NCBI GenBank assembly: GCA_902550325.1
Contig: CACCYT010000003.1
Span: forward strand, 37,283-101,282
Direction: 5' to 3'
DNA: 64,000 nt
From: an uncultured Bacteroidota bacterium
GTDB lineage: Bacteria > Bacteroidota > Bacteroidia > Flavobacteriales > Flavobacteriaceae
Shown: positions 39,508 to 49,114 of the stretch, one piece after another
How positions within the stretch are numbered: position 1 is the first letter of the stretch
Layout: each line of letters opens with the position of its first letter
Notes under the pieces: generated by a model
Seen by the model: only the letters and a program-made list of their open reading frames with translations
What the model was told of the DNA's origin: nothing
Databases searched by the model: none
Made by a program: the position numbers and the translations under genes

Positions 39508-40301
39508 AATTAAATCAATTAGAGCGCAATATTAAATCTAAAAAATCATTTTTATGTTTAGGTTTAGATACGGATATTGATAAAATACCAAAATATCTAT
39601 TGAAGCATTCCGATCCTGCATTTGAATTCAATAAGATTTTAATTGATGAGTTAAATAAAAAAATTGTTGCAGTAAAAATCAATACGGCTTTTTATGAAAG
39701 TAGAGGAGCATCCGGTTGGACTTCTATGGAAAAAACCATAAAATATCTAAATAAAAATTATCCCGAGCTTTTTACTATTGCAGATGCCAAAAGAGGAGAT
39801 ATTGGAAATACATCAAAAATGTATGCAAAAGCTTTTTTTGAAAACTTAAATTTTGACTCAATAACTCTGTCTCCATACATGGGAGGGGATACTGTAACTG
39901 AATTCCTTGATTATGAGAATAAATATCCAATTATACTTGCTTTAACGTCAAATAAGGGCGCTCAGGATTTTCAATTGCCAAATAACTTATTCGAAGATGT
40001 TATAGTTAAATCTAAAAACTGGAAAAATTCAGATAAAATTATTTATGTAGTTGGAGCAACAAAATCTGATTTTCTAAAAAAAATCAGAGATATTATACCT
40101 GATAATTTTTTATTAATTCCCGGAATCGGTGCCCAAGGTGGAGACGTAGACGAAGTAATTAAATCCTGCACAACGACTGAAAATAAAAAGATATTGATCA
40201 ACATATCTAGATCAATAATTTATGCAGGAAATAACGAAAACTTTGTTATTGAGGCAGTAAAAAAAGTCGATGAATTTAATAGTTCTATTAATTTTAAATA
40301 A
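39504..40301 (+). CDS. pyrF: Orotidine 5'-phosphate decarboxylase
   Basis: '[14 protein letters not shown]', catalytic '[15 protein letters not shown]', '[15 protein letters not shown]'. Confidence 0.92.
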   Translation: MKLNQLERNIKSKKSFLCLGLDTDIDKIPKYLLKHSDPAFEFNKILIDELNKKIVAVKINTAFYESRGASGWTSMEKTIKYLNKNYPELFTIADAKRGDIGNTSKMYAKAFFENLNFDSITLSPYMGGDTVTEFLDYENKYPIILALTSNKGAQDFQLPNNLFEDVIVKSKNWKNSDKIIYVVGATKSDFLKKIRDIIPDNFLLIPGIGAQGGDVDEVIKSCTTTENKKILINISRSIIYAGNNENFVIEAVKKVDEFNSSINFK

Positions 40302-40337
40302 AAAGGGCCGTTACCGGGAAGTAACAGCCCTTTATAA
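40302..40337 (+). terminator. Rho-independent terminator
   Basis: AAAGGGCcGTTACcgggaaGTAACaGCCCTTTATA. Confidence 0.8.
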
Positions 40338-40382
40338 TTAGAAAAAATTAAAACAACTAACTAAAAATTATAAATTTTCTAA

Positions 40383-41606
40383 TTATTTTACACTGAAATC
40401 AGCGTATGCACTAGTACCATGCTCAGCAATATCAAGACCTTCAGCTTCTTCAGCTTCAGATACTCTAAGACCTACTAAGGCTTTTACTATCAATACAATT
40501 AAACCAGCTCCAATGCAACAGAATATACCAGCTAACCCAATGACAGCAGCTTGGATAGCAAGTTGAGTTCCACTTGCTAAGCCACCAAAAATACCTACTG
40601 CTAGAGTTCCCCACATACCACAAAATAAGTGAACAGGGATGGCTCCAACAGGGTCATCAAGTTTTGCTTTATCCAGTAGATAAACGCCACCAAGAACAAT
40701 TGGACCAGCAACTATACCAATCAGGATTGCTTCATAAGGTAACATTTGATCTGCTCCAGCTGTAATTCCAACTAATCCCCCTAGAACACCGTTCATGAAC
40801 ATTGTAATATCTAAGGTTCCGTATACTAATTTAGCAGTTAATGCACAGGCTATTCCACCTGCAGCTGCTGCTAAACATGTTGTTACTAAAGTTAGAGATG
40901 TTAATGCTGGGTCAGCAGATAATACTGAACCTCCATTAAATCCGAACCATCCTAACCATAGGATTAGTACTCCAGCTGCTGAAAGAGGTAGATTTGAACC
41001 AGGAATCGCCACTGGATTTCCATCTTTGTCAAACTTACCTTTTCTAGCGCCTAAGAAGAATATTATGATTAGAGCTCCCCAACCACCTACAGAGTGTACC
41101 AAAGTAGAACCTGCAAAGTCATAGAAACCCAATTCAGAAGCCCATCCGCCTCCCCATTGCCAAGAACCAACAATAGGATAAACAATAGCAACATACAAAG
41201 AAGCTATTAATATGAATGAGAAAATTTTAATTCTTTCAGCGACAGCTCCAGATATAATTGTAGCGGCAGTAGCAGCAAACATAGCTTGGAACAAAAAGTC
41301 TGTCCAGTATGTATAGCCACCGTCAGCATAAGTTAACTGATCGTAACCTTCACCTGGATCAATGAAAGGCCCAGCAAAGCCAACCGTTCCACCCATGACA
41401 AAGTCACCAGGATACATGAGGTTGAAACCTACTAAGTAATATATAATAATACCAGCTGTGATTACGAAAAAGTTTTTAAACAATATGTTGACAGTATTTT
41501 TCTGTTGTGTTAATCCAATCTCAAGGAAAGAGAATCCAAGGTGCATGAAAAACACAAGAAACGTACATACCATCATCCATACGTTGTTTGTAGTTAATAA
41601 TTCCAT
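40383..41606 (-). CDS. amt: Ammonium transporter
   Basis: Amt family: 'TNNVWMMVCTFLVFFMHLGFSFLEIGLTQQKNTVNIL', 'DFAGSTLVHSVGGWGALI', 'GFNGGSVL'. Confidence 0.93.
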   Translation of the reverse strand: MELLTTNNVWMMVCTFLVFFMHLGFSFLEIGLTQQKNTVNILFKNFFVITAGIIIYYLVGFNLMYPGDFVMGGTVGFAGPFIDPGEGYDQLTYADGGYTYWTDFLFQAMFAATAATIISGAVAERIKIFSFILIASLYVAIVYPIVGSWQWGGGWASELGFYDFAGSTLVHSVGGWGALIIIFFLGARKGKFDKDGNPVAIPGSNLPLSAAGVLILWLGWFGFNGGSVLSADPALTSLTLVTTCLAAAAGGIACALTAKLVYGTLDITMFMNGVLGGLVGITAGADQMLPYEAILIGIVAGPIVLGGVYLLDKAKLDDPVGAIPVHLFCGMWGTLAVGIFGGLASGTQLAIQAAVIGLAGIFCCIGAGLIVLIVKALVGLRVSEAEEAEGLDIAEHGTSAYADFSVK

Positions 41607-41636
41607 ATATATTTATTTTATAGTTATTGTTTAGAG

Positions 41637-42287
41637 TTATAGACTAAATCCAAAAACTAGAAATGCAGCTTCTGCATCTGGGTTGTAAATAAATGACCCA
41701 AATACTGGCAATGAATAGTCTTCAGTAATAACGATATCTTTAGATCCGCTTAGTGAAATATTGACTAAACCACTGTCACCACCTGCATAAAAAGCCCCAG
41801 CACCATCACTACCATAACCAATTCCTACGCCTACAGGGCCAATTGGAAATCCAGCTTCGATATATAATGCTTCTAGATCAGTAAAATATCCGACTGTTAA
41901 GTCTACAGGACCTAAACTTGTAGAACCGCTAACTTCGATGTCCCCATCAAAAACGCCTCCTGCAGAATAAGTTCCATCAGCACCAGGAAAAGAGTAATTA
42001 GTTACTGTTAAAGCAAGTGGACCAAAGTCATAAGAAACCCAAAGGTCTAACTCATTACCGCTTGCATCGTCGTTGAGACCAAAGCTTCCCCAGATACCAC
42101 CTGTAAGGTTACCAGCGCCAAGCTCCATCCAAGGTTGAACATGTGGCCCTGTACCAAATTGAGTACCTCTCCAGACGTAAGAACTAGCTACATCAGCTCC
42201 GAAGTCTTGAGATTTTATTTCCTGTGTGGGAGTAAAACAAAAGATTAAACTCACAAGGAATAAATTGTATTTAATAAGTGTTTTCAT
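41637..42287 (-). CDS. Putative outer-membrane porin-like protein (TorF-like) paired with amt
   Basis: Signal peptide; 'GADVASSYVWRGTQFGTGPHVQPWMELGAGNLTGGIWGSFGL'; ends in aromatic/hydrophobic 'AAFLVFGFSL'. Confidence 0.65.
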   Translation of the reverse strand: MKTLIKYNLFLVSLIFCFTPTQEIKSQDFGADVASSYVWRGTQFGTGPHVQPWMELGAGNLTGGIWGSFGLNDDASGNELDLWVSYDFGPLALTVTNYSFPGADGTYSAGGVFDGDIEVSGSTSLGPVDLTVGYFTDLEALYIEAGFPIGPVGVGIGYGSDGAGAFYAGGDSGLVNISLSGSKDIVITEDYSLPVFGSFIYNPDAEAAFLVFGFSL

Positions 42288-42465
42288 AATTATAATTATT
42301 TATTTACTTAAATGTATTTTATTTTATAAATCAGCAATGTTGATAAGTCTTCTATTGCTATATTTTTATGGAATTTTAAATTTTCAAGTCCAATACCTGA
42401 GTAATTCATAAAAATTATAGCCCTAAATTTTTAATATAATATTTGAAGGTATTTAATAGTCTGTT

Positions 42466-42840
42466 TTACAAGTATTTACTTATTTTCACACCCATATATA
42501 CAAATAAAATACCTATTGTAATGCTTAATAATAAGTAAGAAAAAAAATAAAAAAGCTGGTTATTATTAATTAATGTCAAACCTTCTTGACTGAATGATGA
42601 AAAAGTAGTAAACCCTCCACAAAAACCAACAGTAAACAAAATTAAAAGAGAGGAATTGAATTCAGAGTTTTTAATAGACCAACCAAGAGCCAAACCAATT
42701 AAAAAACATCCCAATAGATTAGCTATAAAAGTCGGGTAGGGGAAATCAAATTTTTTTAAATAAATGATTTCAGAAATAAGGTATCTACAAACAGATCCCA
42801 AACCGCCGCCAATAAAGATCAATAATATATTTTTAATCAT
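42466..42840 (-). CDS. crcB: Fluoride ion channel CrcB/Fluc
   Basis: 'GGGLGSVCRYLISE', 'PYPTFIANLLGCFLIGLALG', 'GFCGGFTTFSSFSQE'. Confidence 0.9.
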   Translation of the reverse strand: MIKNILLIFIGGGLGSVCRYLISEIIYLKKFDFPYPTFIANLLGCFLIGLALGWSIKNSEFNSSLLILFTVGFCGGFTTFSSFSQEGLTLINNNQLFYFFSYLLLSITIGILFVYMGVKISKYL

Positions 42841-43021
42841 TAACAAGTTTTTTTAGAACCAAAAGCAATGAAAAAAAAACTATGAAGCCAATTAAAACCC
42901 AATGCACTCCTTTGTAAGTATTTTTAAGAAATTTTAAATCTTTTCTATAGGTATAAATAATAATAATCGTAAAAGTAATTACAAAAAAAATAGCAAAAAC
43001 CAGTTGTCCGGATGTAAACAT
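42833..43021 (-). CDS. Small two-TM hypothetical membrane protein
   Basis: Hydrophobic 62-aa ORF overlapping crcB start; TATATTTG -7-like element just upstream of the ATG. Confidence 0.5.
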   Translation of the reverse strand: MFTSGQLVFAIFFVITFTIIIIYTYRKDLKFLKNTYKGVHWVLIGFIVFFSLLLVLKKLVND

Positions 43022-43039
43022 GGATCAAATATAGCTTAA

Positions 43040-43693
43040 CTATCTAGATCCTAAGCTAGTCCAATCGTCAATATCTTTCACTTCCCATTCAGAATTTGAC
43101 GTACTGGTACCAGATGAATTTTCCCAATTTGAATTTCCCTTATTGATTGATGATTTTCTAACAAGTGTATGATCCTTGGTTGCACCAGTTACCCCTGCGA
43201 CATTCCATCCGGCAGGTCCTGGGTCAGAGCTTTGAACACCAATAACATCTAAAATAACAGTATAGTTTCCTGACGAGTCAATTCCAAATATAGCGACAGC
43301 GTCATTTCCATTATAGTGTACTGGACTTTCATAGGGCAAAGCTAAGTTGGCCTTATCCAATATTGCTTGGTCAGCTGCATCAGCTGCAATAATGTAAAAA
43401 GAATTTGCAGCTAATGTGCCAGTTAGGGCCAGTTCTCGTTCGCCATTGTCACCCCACGCAGTTCCATTGTTTGTACCTTTGATTTGATAATTGGATAAAT
43501 TCACTGAGGAGGAGCTAGGGTTATATATTTCCACATATTTATTATTGCTAGATCCCTCAGCATATTCAGAAAAGAAAAGATTTATCAGCTGTCCGTCAGA
43601 ACCATTATTTGGATCACTGATATCGGAGCTATCATCAGAACTGTCACTGCACGCAAAAAGAAATAATATAAAAATTAAAAAAAATCTTTTCAT
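43040..43693 (-). CDS. Lipoprotein with lamin-tail domain (LTD)
   Basis: Lipobox FLFAC; 'LFFSEYAEGSSNNKYVEIYNPSSSSVNLSNYQIKG'. Confidence 0.8.
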   Translation of the reverse strand: MKRFFLIFILFLFACSDSSDDSSDISDPNNGSDGQLINLFFSEYAEGSSNNKYVEIYNPSSSSVNLSNYQIKGTNNGTAWGDNGERELALTGTLAANSFYIIAADAADQAILDKANLALPYESPVHYNGNDAVAIFGIDSSGNYTVILDVIGVQSSDPGPAGWNVAGVTGATKDHTLVRKSSINKGNSNWENSSGTSTSNSEWEVKDIDDWTSLGSR

Positions 43694-43705
43694 AGTGCTA
43701 TGCTG

Positions 43706-44878
43706 TTAGTCTATTGTATGACCACCCAAGTATGTCCAAGTGTTTTGTGGATATACAATCCACTCAGAGTCACTTTCACTAGTTCCTCTAGAGGCATCCC
43801 AGTCTGAATTCCCCTTTTTTACACTGGGTTTTCTAACAAGTGTGTGTTCTTTTGTTCCATTGGTTGTTCCTGCTACATCCCAACCAGATCCAGGATCACC
43901 TTGCCAGTCACCAAGAACGTCTATTACTGTGAAGTTAAACCTAGTTCCTTTCACTAATTTAAACCCATCATCACCATTTGACAAATACCTAAATAGGTGA
44001 TCTGCTTTTGCAACAATTGATGCATCAGCAGAAGGGTTAGCAATAACATAAACACCACCAGCTGCAATTTTAGCACCTGCCGGGAACTCATTCCAATATT
44101 CAAAGTCACCAGGTGTGGTTGGAGCATTGGAAACATTTGGAAATGCATACTCTGTTAAATCAACTTCAGCACCTGTTGGATTATAAATTTCTAAGTATTT
44201 GTTGTTACTTGTACCTTCAGCATATTCACTAAAAAATATAGTAGTGGTTACAACTGGATCTGGATCAGGTGCATCAGGAAGTGTGATTGATGCTGTTCCA
44301 ATATTGCTGTCGTACTCACCATCATTGGCTTTGAAAGTAAAGGAATCAGACCCATACGCATTAGCGTTTGGTGTGTAGGTAGCCGTACTGCCACTTAAAC
44401 TTACGGAACCTTTGGAGGGTTGTCCAACAATTGAAAACGTGATGCTATCTCCCTCAGGATCAGATCCAGTTAAAGTAATCGCTATTGCAGAACCGTCTGA
44501 AGTTGCTGATACATTATTAACGGTAGGAGGGTTGTTCACATTTCCAGTAATTGTGATTGTAATGTTGGCTATATTACTAACATTATTTTCCGAATCGTAT
44601 ACTCTGTATGAAAAATTATCTACACCATTTGTATTGTCGTTGGGTGTATAAGTTAAAACATCACCTGAGACTGAGCCAGTTCCCAAACTAGCGTAAGATT
44701 CAAGTGCATAAATTATACTGTCGCCATCAGGATCTTGTCCTAATAATTTAACAGTAATTGTTGCTCCTCCATCAGTAAGACCGGTTACATCTTCAGCAGT
44801 TGGATTGGCGTTGTCATCAGGGGAACATGAAATAAAAATAAAGATTGATAATAATAATAGTGAGTATATATTTTTCAT
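43706..44878 (-). CDS. Lipoprotein with tandem Ig/cadherin-like repeats and C-terminal lamin-tail domain
   Basis: Lipobox FIFISC; repeated 'GSDPEGDSITFSIVGQPSKGSVSLSGSTATYTPNANAYGSDSFTFKANDG'; 'IFFSEYAEGTSNNKYLEIYNPTGAEVDL'. Confidence 0.82.
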   Translation of the reverse strand: MKNIYSLLLLSIFIFISCSPDDNANPTAEDVTGLTDGGATITVKLLGQDPDGDSIIYALESYASLGTGSVSGDVLTYTPNDNTNGVDNFSYRVYDSENNVSNIANITITITGNVNNPPTVNNVSATSDGSAIAITLTGSDPEGDSITFSIVGQPSKGSVSLSGSTATYTPNANAYGSDSFTFKANDGEYDSNIGTASITLPDAPDPDPVVTTTIFFSEYAEGTSNNKYLEIYNPTGAEVDLTEYAFPNVSNAPTTPGDFEYWNEFPAGAKIAAGGVYVIANPSADASIVAKADHLFRYLSNGDDGFKLVKGTRFNFTVIDVLGDWQGDPGSGWDVAGTTNGTKEHTLVRKPSVKKGNSDWDASRGTSESDSEWIVYPQNTWTYLGGHTID

Positions 44879-45059
44879 TGTGTGAGTACTTATAATTTAA
44901 TTACAATAAATATATTTTTTTTTTGCAAACTATGATGTTAATAAATCTTTATTTATTTCACTTTTGAGGATTTTAAATTTTTAGACAAAAAATCTGTAGA
45001 TATCAACAAAATATTCCACCCTATTATTTTAATTTTATAATTAATAAAAATTATTTCAC

Positions 45060-45443
45060 ATGAAAAAACAGTTGAATGCAGTTAAAGATTTCCATGATAC
45101 ATTTGGTTTGAATTATAATGATTCTCCAACAGTAGATTTGGGAAAAAAAATTATTGAGTTAAGATTTAATTTAATGAAAGAGGAAAATGAAGAGTATATT
45201 GAAGCTGCAAGAAATAATGATATTATTGAAATAGCCGATGCTCTTGGAGATATGCTTTATATTTTGTGTGGGACAATAATTGAGCATGGAATGTCTGACA
45301 TCATAGAGGATGTTTTTGACGAGATTCAAAAAAGCAATATGAGCAAATTGGGATCAGATGGAAAACCAATATATAGAGAAGATGGTAAAGTCATGAAGGG
45401 TCCTAATTATTTTAAACCAAACTTTTCAAAATTTTTCAGTTGA
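45060..45443 (+). CDS. MazG/HisE-like nucleoside triphosphate pyrophosphohydrolase family protein
   Basis: 'LRFNLMKEENEEYIEAARNNDIIEIADALGDMLYILCGT' (EExxE...D...D pattern). Confidence 0.78.
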   Translation: MKKQLNAVKDFHDTFGLNYNDSPTVDLGKKIIELRFNLMKEENEEYIEAARNNDIIEIADALGDMLYILCGTIIEHGMSDIIEDVFDEIQKSNMSKLGSDGKPIYREDGKVMKGPNYFKPNFSKFFS

Positions 45444-46485
45444 TTTTATATTTCCAATTTTCAAAATCATTGGATATATTGTATTGGATGTTGTTTAATT
45501 TTTCTTTAAGAAAACTTGATATTGAATTTTTTTCAGAATTGAGTGTATACAATTGATCTCTGTGTCCAAAGGATTTTATCGGCAAGACGACAACTGCTGT
45601 TCCGCTTCCAAATATTTCTTTTAAATTTCCTGATTTATGCTCTTTTATAATTTCATCAATCGTAATTTCTCTTTCATAAACATCAATCCCATAAAACTTA
45701 GCAAGTTCGATTATGCTTTTTCTTGTTATTCCATCTAGAATACTATCAGAAGTTGGCGAAGTGATTAGTTTATTACCAATAACAAAAAATAAGTTCATTG
45801 TACCAGCTTCCTCAATTGCATTGTGATTATTTGAATCAGTCCATATAATTTGTTGAAATCCCTGTTCAATTGCTAGTTTAGTAGGGTAGAAGGCAGCTGC
45901 ATAATTTCCAGCAGCTTTTGCATAACCCACACCACCCTTAGCAGCTCTGCTGTATTTTTCTTCAATCTTGACACTAATTTCCATGTCACCGTAATAGGAT
46001 TTACTAGGGCTACATATGATTAGGAATGTATATTCATTAGCTTCAGATGCATTGATTGAGGGCTCAGATGCATAAACAAAAGGTCGAATATATAGAGCAT
46101 TTCCAAAACCTTTTTTTATCCATTCAGAATCAATTTTTAACAATTTATTCAAACCATTAAAAAATATTTTTTCATCAATTTCAGGAATAGCTAATCTTTG
46201 GGAAGACTTATTAAATCTTTTAAAGTTTTCGTCAGGTCTGAATAGAAATAAATCATCATCTTCGCTTTTAAAACACTTCATTCCTTCAAAAATTGCTTGT
46301 CCATAGTGAAGTACTCTTGCGGAGGGGCTTACTGAAATATTTTTATAAGGTCTAATTTCACCAGACGACCATTTTCCATTTTTATATTCAGAAATAAACA
46401 TGTGATCGGTAAAAATTTTACCAAATGTTAGATTTGTAAAATCCACATCGTCTATTCTTGATTTTTCAATAAGATTAATTTTCAT
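45436..46485 (-). CDS. ilvE: Branched-chain amino acid aminotransferase
   Basis: 'VLHYGQAIFEGMKCFKSEDDDLFLFRP', 'YIRPFVYASEP', 'VGYAKAAGNYAAAFYPTKLA', 'EEAGTMNLFFVI', 'EIFGSGTAVVVLPI'. Confidence 0.92.
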   Translation of the reverse strand: MKINLIEKSRIDDVDFTNLTFGKIFTDHMFISEYKNGKWSSGEIRPYKNISVSPSARVLHYGQAIFEGMKCFKSEDDDLFLFRPDENFKRFNKSSQRLAIPEIDEKIFFNGLNKLLKIDSEWIKKGFGNALYIRPFVYASEPSINASEANEYTFLIICSPSKSYYGDMEISVKIEEKYSRAAKGGVGYAKAAGNYAAAFYPTKLAIEQGFQQIIWTDSNNHNAIEEAGTMNLFFVIGNKLITSPTSDSILDGITRKSIIELAKFYGIDVYEREITIDEIIKEHKSGNLKEIFGSGTAVVVLPIKSFGHRDQLYTLNSEKNSISSFLKEKLNNIQYNISNDFENWKYKIN

Positions 46486-46494
46486 CTAATAATG

Positions 46495-46523
46495 TTGTGA
46501 TATAAAATTACAAATTAACTTTG
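46495..46523 (+). promoter_or_regulatory. Bacteroidota-type promoter TTG-N18-TAACTTTG
   Basis: TTG at 46495-46497, TAACTTTG at 46516-46523, upstream of ATG 46542. Confidence 0.55.
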
Positions 46524-46541
46524 TATCAATTCAATCTTGAA

Positions 46542-47438
46542 ATGAAATTTCTAATAACAGGTGGAACAGGGCTAATCGGAAAAAATATTGTCCAATTATT
46601 GATCAGAAATAATCATCATATTAATATTCTTTCTCGAAAGGAAAAAGACAATTCAGAAAATTTAAGTTTTTTCAAATGGAACCCTAAAAGACAAACGGTT
46701 GATTATGATTCAATTAATGATGTTGATATTGTCATTAATCTCGCTGGTGAAAATATTTTTGGTTTGTGGACAAGCTCAAAAAAAGAGAGGATATTAAAAT
46801 CAAGACTTCAGTCTCTAAAACTCTTAAAAAAATTAATAAAACACAGACCAAATAAAGTCAAGCAAATAATTTCTGCATCTGCAATTGGCATTTTTCCAAA
46901 TTCTCAAGAAGCTGTTTATAATGAAGATTCAGATTTAGTGGGAAAAACATTTTTAGCCAATGTTGTTAAACAATGGGAAAAAGAAATTGAGTCTTTCAAA
47001 GAATTTAGAATTGCTATTACAACCATAAGAATAGGTATGGTTTTTAGTGAACTTGGTGGCATTATAAAAGTTTTAAGATTTATTTTGAATTCTAGAATTT
47101 TATTCCTTGTTGGAAATGGTAATCAAAAAATTTCCTGGATTCACATAGAGGATCTTTCAGAAATTTTTTACAAATTATCATTAAAAAACTACAACGGTTT
47201 AATTCATGCAGTAAATAATAACCCAACAACTATGTTGGATTTACTTAAAAAACTCTCTGATAATTACAGCTTTTGTTTTAAAATCTTTACTCCAAATATA
47301 ATTTTGAAATCATTGTTTAAAGTTTTTTTTATGAAAGATTTTTATGATGATATTGTAAATTCAAGTAAGAATGTTGTTTCTACGGAGATGAAAAAAATAA
47401 GTCATAAGTTCAAGTATATTGAGTTAAATGATTTGTAA
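46542..47438 (+). CDS. TIGR01777-type NAD-dependent epimerase (YfcH-like)
   Basis: 'MKFLITGGTGLIGKNIVQLL', 'INLAGENIFGLWTSSKKERILKSR', 'WIHIEDLSEIF'. Start at 46542 preferred over 46521. Confidence 0.87.
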   Translation: MKFLITGGTGLIGKNIVQLLIRNNHHINILSRKEKDNSENLSFFKWNPKRQTVDYDSINDVDIVINLAGENIFGLWTSSKKERILKSRLQSLKLLKKLIKHRPNKVKQIISASAIGIFPNSQEAVYNEDSDLVGKTFLANVVKQWEKEIESFKEFRIAITTIRIGMVFSELGGIIKVLRFILNSRILFLVGNGNQKISWIHIEDLSEIFYKLSLKNYNGLIHAVNNNPTTMLDLLKKLSDNYSFCFKIFTPNIILKSLFKVFFMKDFYDDIVNSSKNVVSTEMKKISHKFKYIELNDL

Positions 47439-47452
47439 AAAACCATGACATT

Positions 47453-47484
47453 TTGGCAATTTAGTTTTATTGGCAGTAAATTTG
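47453..47484 (+). promoter_or_regulatory. Promoter upstream of grpE-dnaJ with paired TTGGCA boxes
   Basis: TTGGCA at 47453-47458 and 47470-47475, TAAATTTG -7 element at 47477-47484; grpE ATG at 47498. Confidence 0.5.
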
Positions 47485-47497
47485 AATAAATCTTAAC

Positions 47498-47992
47498 ATG
47501 CCCGAAAAAAATAAAAAAACTGCAACTAAAAAACCTACTTTAAAGGACCAAATTAAATCATTAAATAATGATATTGAATCTGAAAAAGACAAGTATTTAA
47601 GACTATTTGCCGAGTTTGAAAATTTTAGAAAAAGAACTTCTAAAGAGAGGATTGAGTTATTCAAAACTGCATCAAAAGAGCTAATGTCAGCTTTATTGCC
47701 GGTACTGGATGATATGGATAGAGCATTAAAAGAGTTTGAGAAAGACAATAATGTTGATTATACCGGTTTCAAATTAATACATAACAAGTTTTACGACACC
47801 CTAGTAAGCAATGGTTTATCAAAAATTGACGTTAGTGCAGGAACAACATTTGATGCTGAAAAACACGAAGCTATTACTCAAATTAAAGCTCCATCCAAAA
47901 AAATGGTTGGTAAAATAATTGATGTGGTCGAAAATGGTTATTTAATAGGTGATAAAATTTTAAGATATCCTAAGGTTGTAGTTGGAAATTAA
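47498..47992 (+). CDS. grpE: GrpE nucleotide exchange factor
   Basis: '[46 protein letters not shown]', C-terminal '[41 protein letters not shown]'. Confidence 0.93.
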   Translation: MPEKNKKTATKKPTLKDQIKSLNNDIESEKDKYLRLFAEFENFRKRTSKERIELFKTASKELMSALLPVLDDMDRALKEFEKDNNVDYTGFKLIHNKFYDTLVSNGLSKIDVSAGTTFDAEKHEAITQIKAPSKKMVGKIIDVVENGYLIGDKILRYPKVVVGN

Positions 47993-47994
47993 AA

Positions 47995-49098
47995 ATGAAG
48001 GAGGATTATTATAAAATATTAGGTTTAGATAAAAACGCAACTGACTCAGAAATTAAGAAGGCGTACAGAAAATGCGCTATTAAATATCATCCTGATAAAA
48101 ATCCAGGAGATAAAAAAGCTGAAGAAAAATTTAAAGAAGCTGCAGAAGCCTATGAGGTATTAGGAAACCCCGAAAAGAAATCAAAATATGATCAATTTGG
48201 ACATTCAGCCTTTCAAGGTGGCGGTTTTGGTGCTGGTGGTATGGATATGGAAGATATTTTTAGTCAATTTGGAGATATATTTGGAAGTGCTTTTGGTGGA
48301 TTTGGTGGATTTGGTGGTTCATCTAGATCTAGAACCAGTAAAGGAACTAACCTTAGGATTAAAGTTTCATTAACAATTGACGAAATAGCAAATGGCACAA
48401 ATAAAAAAATTAAGGTAAAAAGAAAAGTTCAAGCTCCAGGGATAGAATATTCTACCTGCCATGTTTGCAATGGTACGGGTCAGGTTACTAAAATAACCAA
48501 TACAATATTAGGGAGAATGCAATCTACTTCAATTTGTAACAATTGCGGTGGAACTGGTAAGATTGTTACAAAAAAACCACCTGGTAGTGACTCAAATGGT
48601 CAAATTTTAGTAGAGGAAACAGTTGATGTTAAAATTCCAGCAGGGGTTGAGGATGGAATGCAGTTGAGAGTATCAGGAAAAGGAAATGATCCAGTTTCTG
48701 ATGGAATTAGCGGTGATCTTTTAATATTAATTGATGAAAAAGAAGACTCCAATTTAAAAAGAGAAGGAAACAACCTTCACTTTGATTTATATATAAGTAT
48801 CTCTGATGCAGTTCTTGGCGCAAGTAAGGAAATTGATGTTGTTGGAGGAAAAGTTAGGATCAAGTTAGAACCTGGTTTACAATCTGGAAAAATTTTGAGA
48901 TTGAAAAATAAAGGACTAAAAGCTCTGAATGGACCCGTTGGTGATTTATTGGTTCATGTTAATGTTTGGACGCCAAAAACAATGAACAAACAACAAAAAG
49001 AATTTTTTCAACAAATGAAAGATAGTGAACATTTCAAGCCAAACCCCGATAAAAATCAAAAATCCTTTTTTGATAAAGTGAAAGATATGTTTTCTTAA
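47995..49098 (+). CDS. dnaJ: Molecular chaperone DnaJ (reduced zinc domain)
   Basis: '[35 protein letters not shown]', G/F region, two CxxCxGxG motifs. Confidence 0.93.
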   Translation: MKEDYYKILGLDKNATDSEIKKAYRKCAIKYHPDKNPGDKKAEEKFKEAAEAYEVLGNPEKKSKYDQFGHSAFQGGGFGAGGMDMEDIFSQFGDIFGSAFGGFGGFGGSSRSRTSKGTNLRIKVSLTIDEIANGTNKKIKVKRKVQAPGIEYSTCHVCNGTGQVTKITNTILGRMQSTSICNNCGGTGKIVTKKPPGSDSNGQILVEETVDVKIPAGVEDGMQLRVSGKGNDPVSDGISGDLLILIDEKEDSNLKREGNNLHFDLYISISDAVLGASKEIDVVGGKVRIKLEPGLQSGKILRLKNKGLKALNGPVGDLLVHVNVWTPKTMNKQQKEFFQQMKDSEHFKPNPDKNQKSFFDKVKDMFS

Positions 49099-49114
49099 GT
49101 TTGTAAAAAAAACA

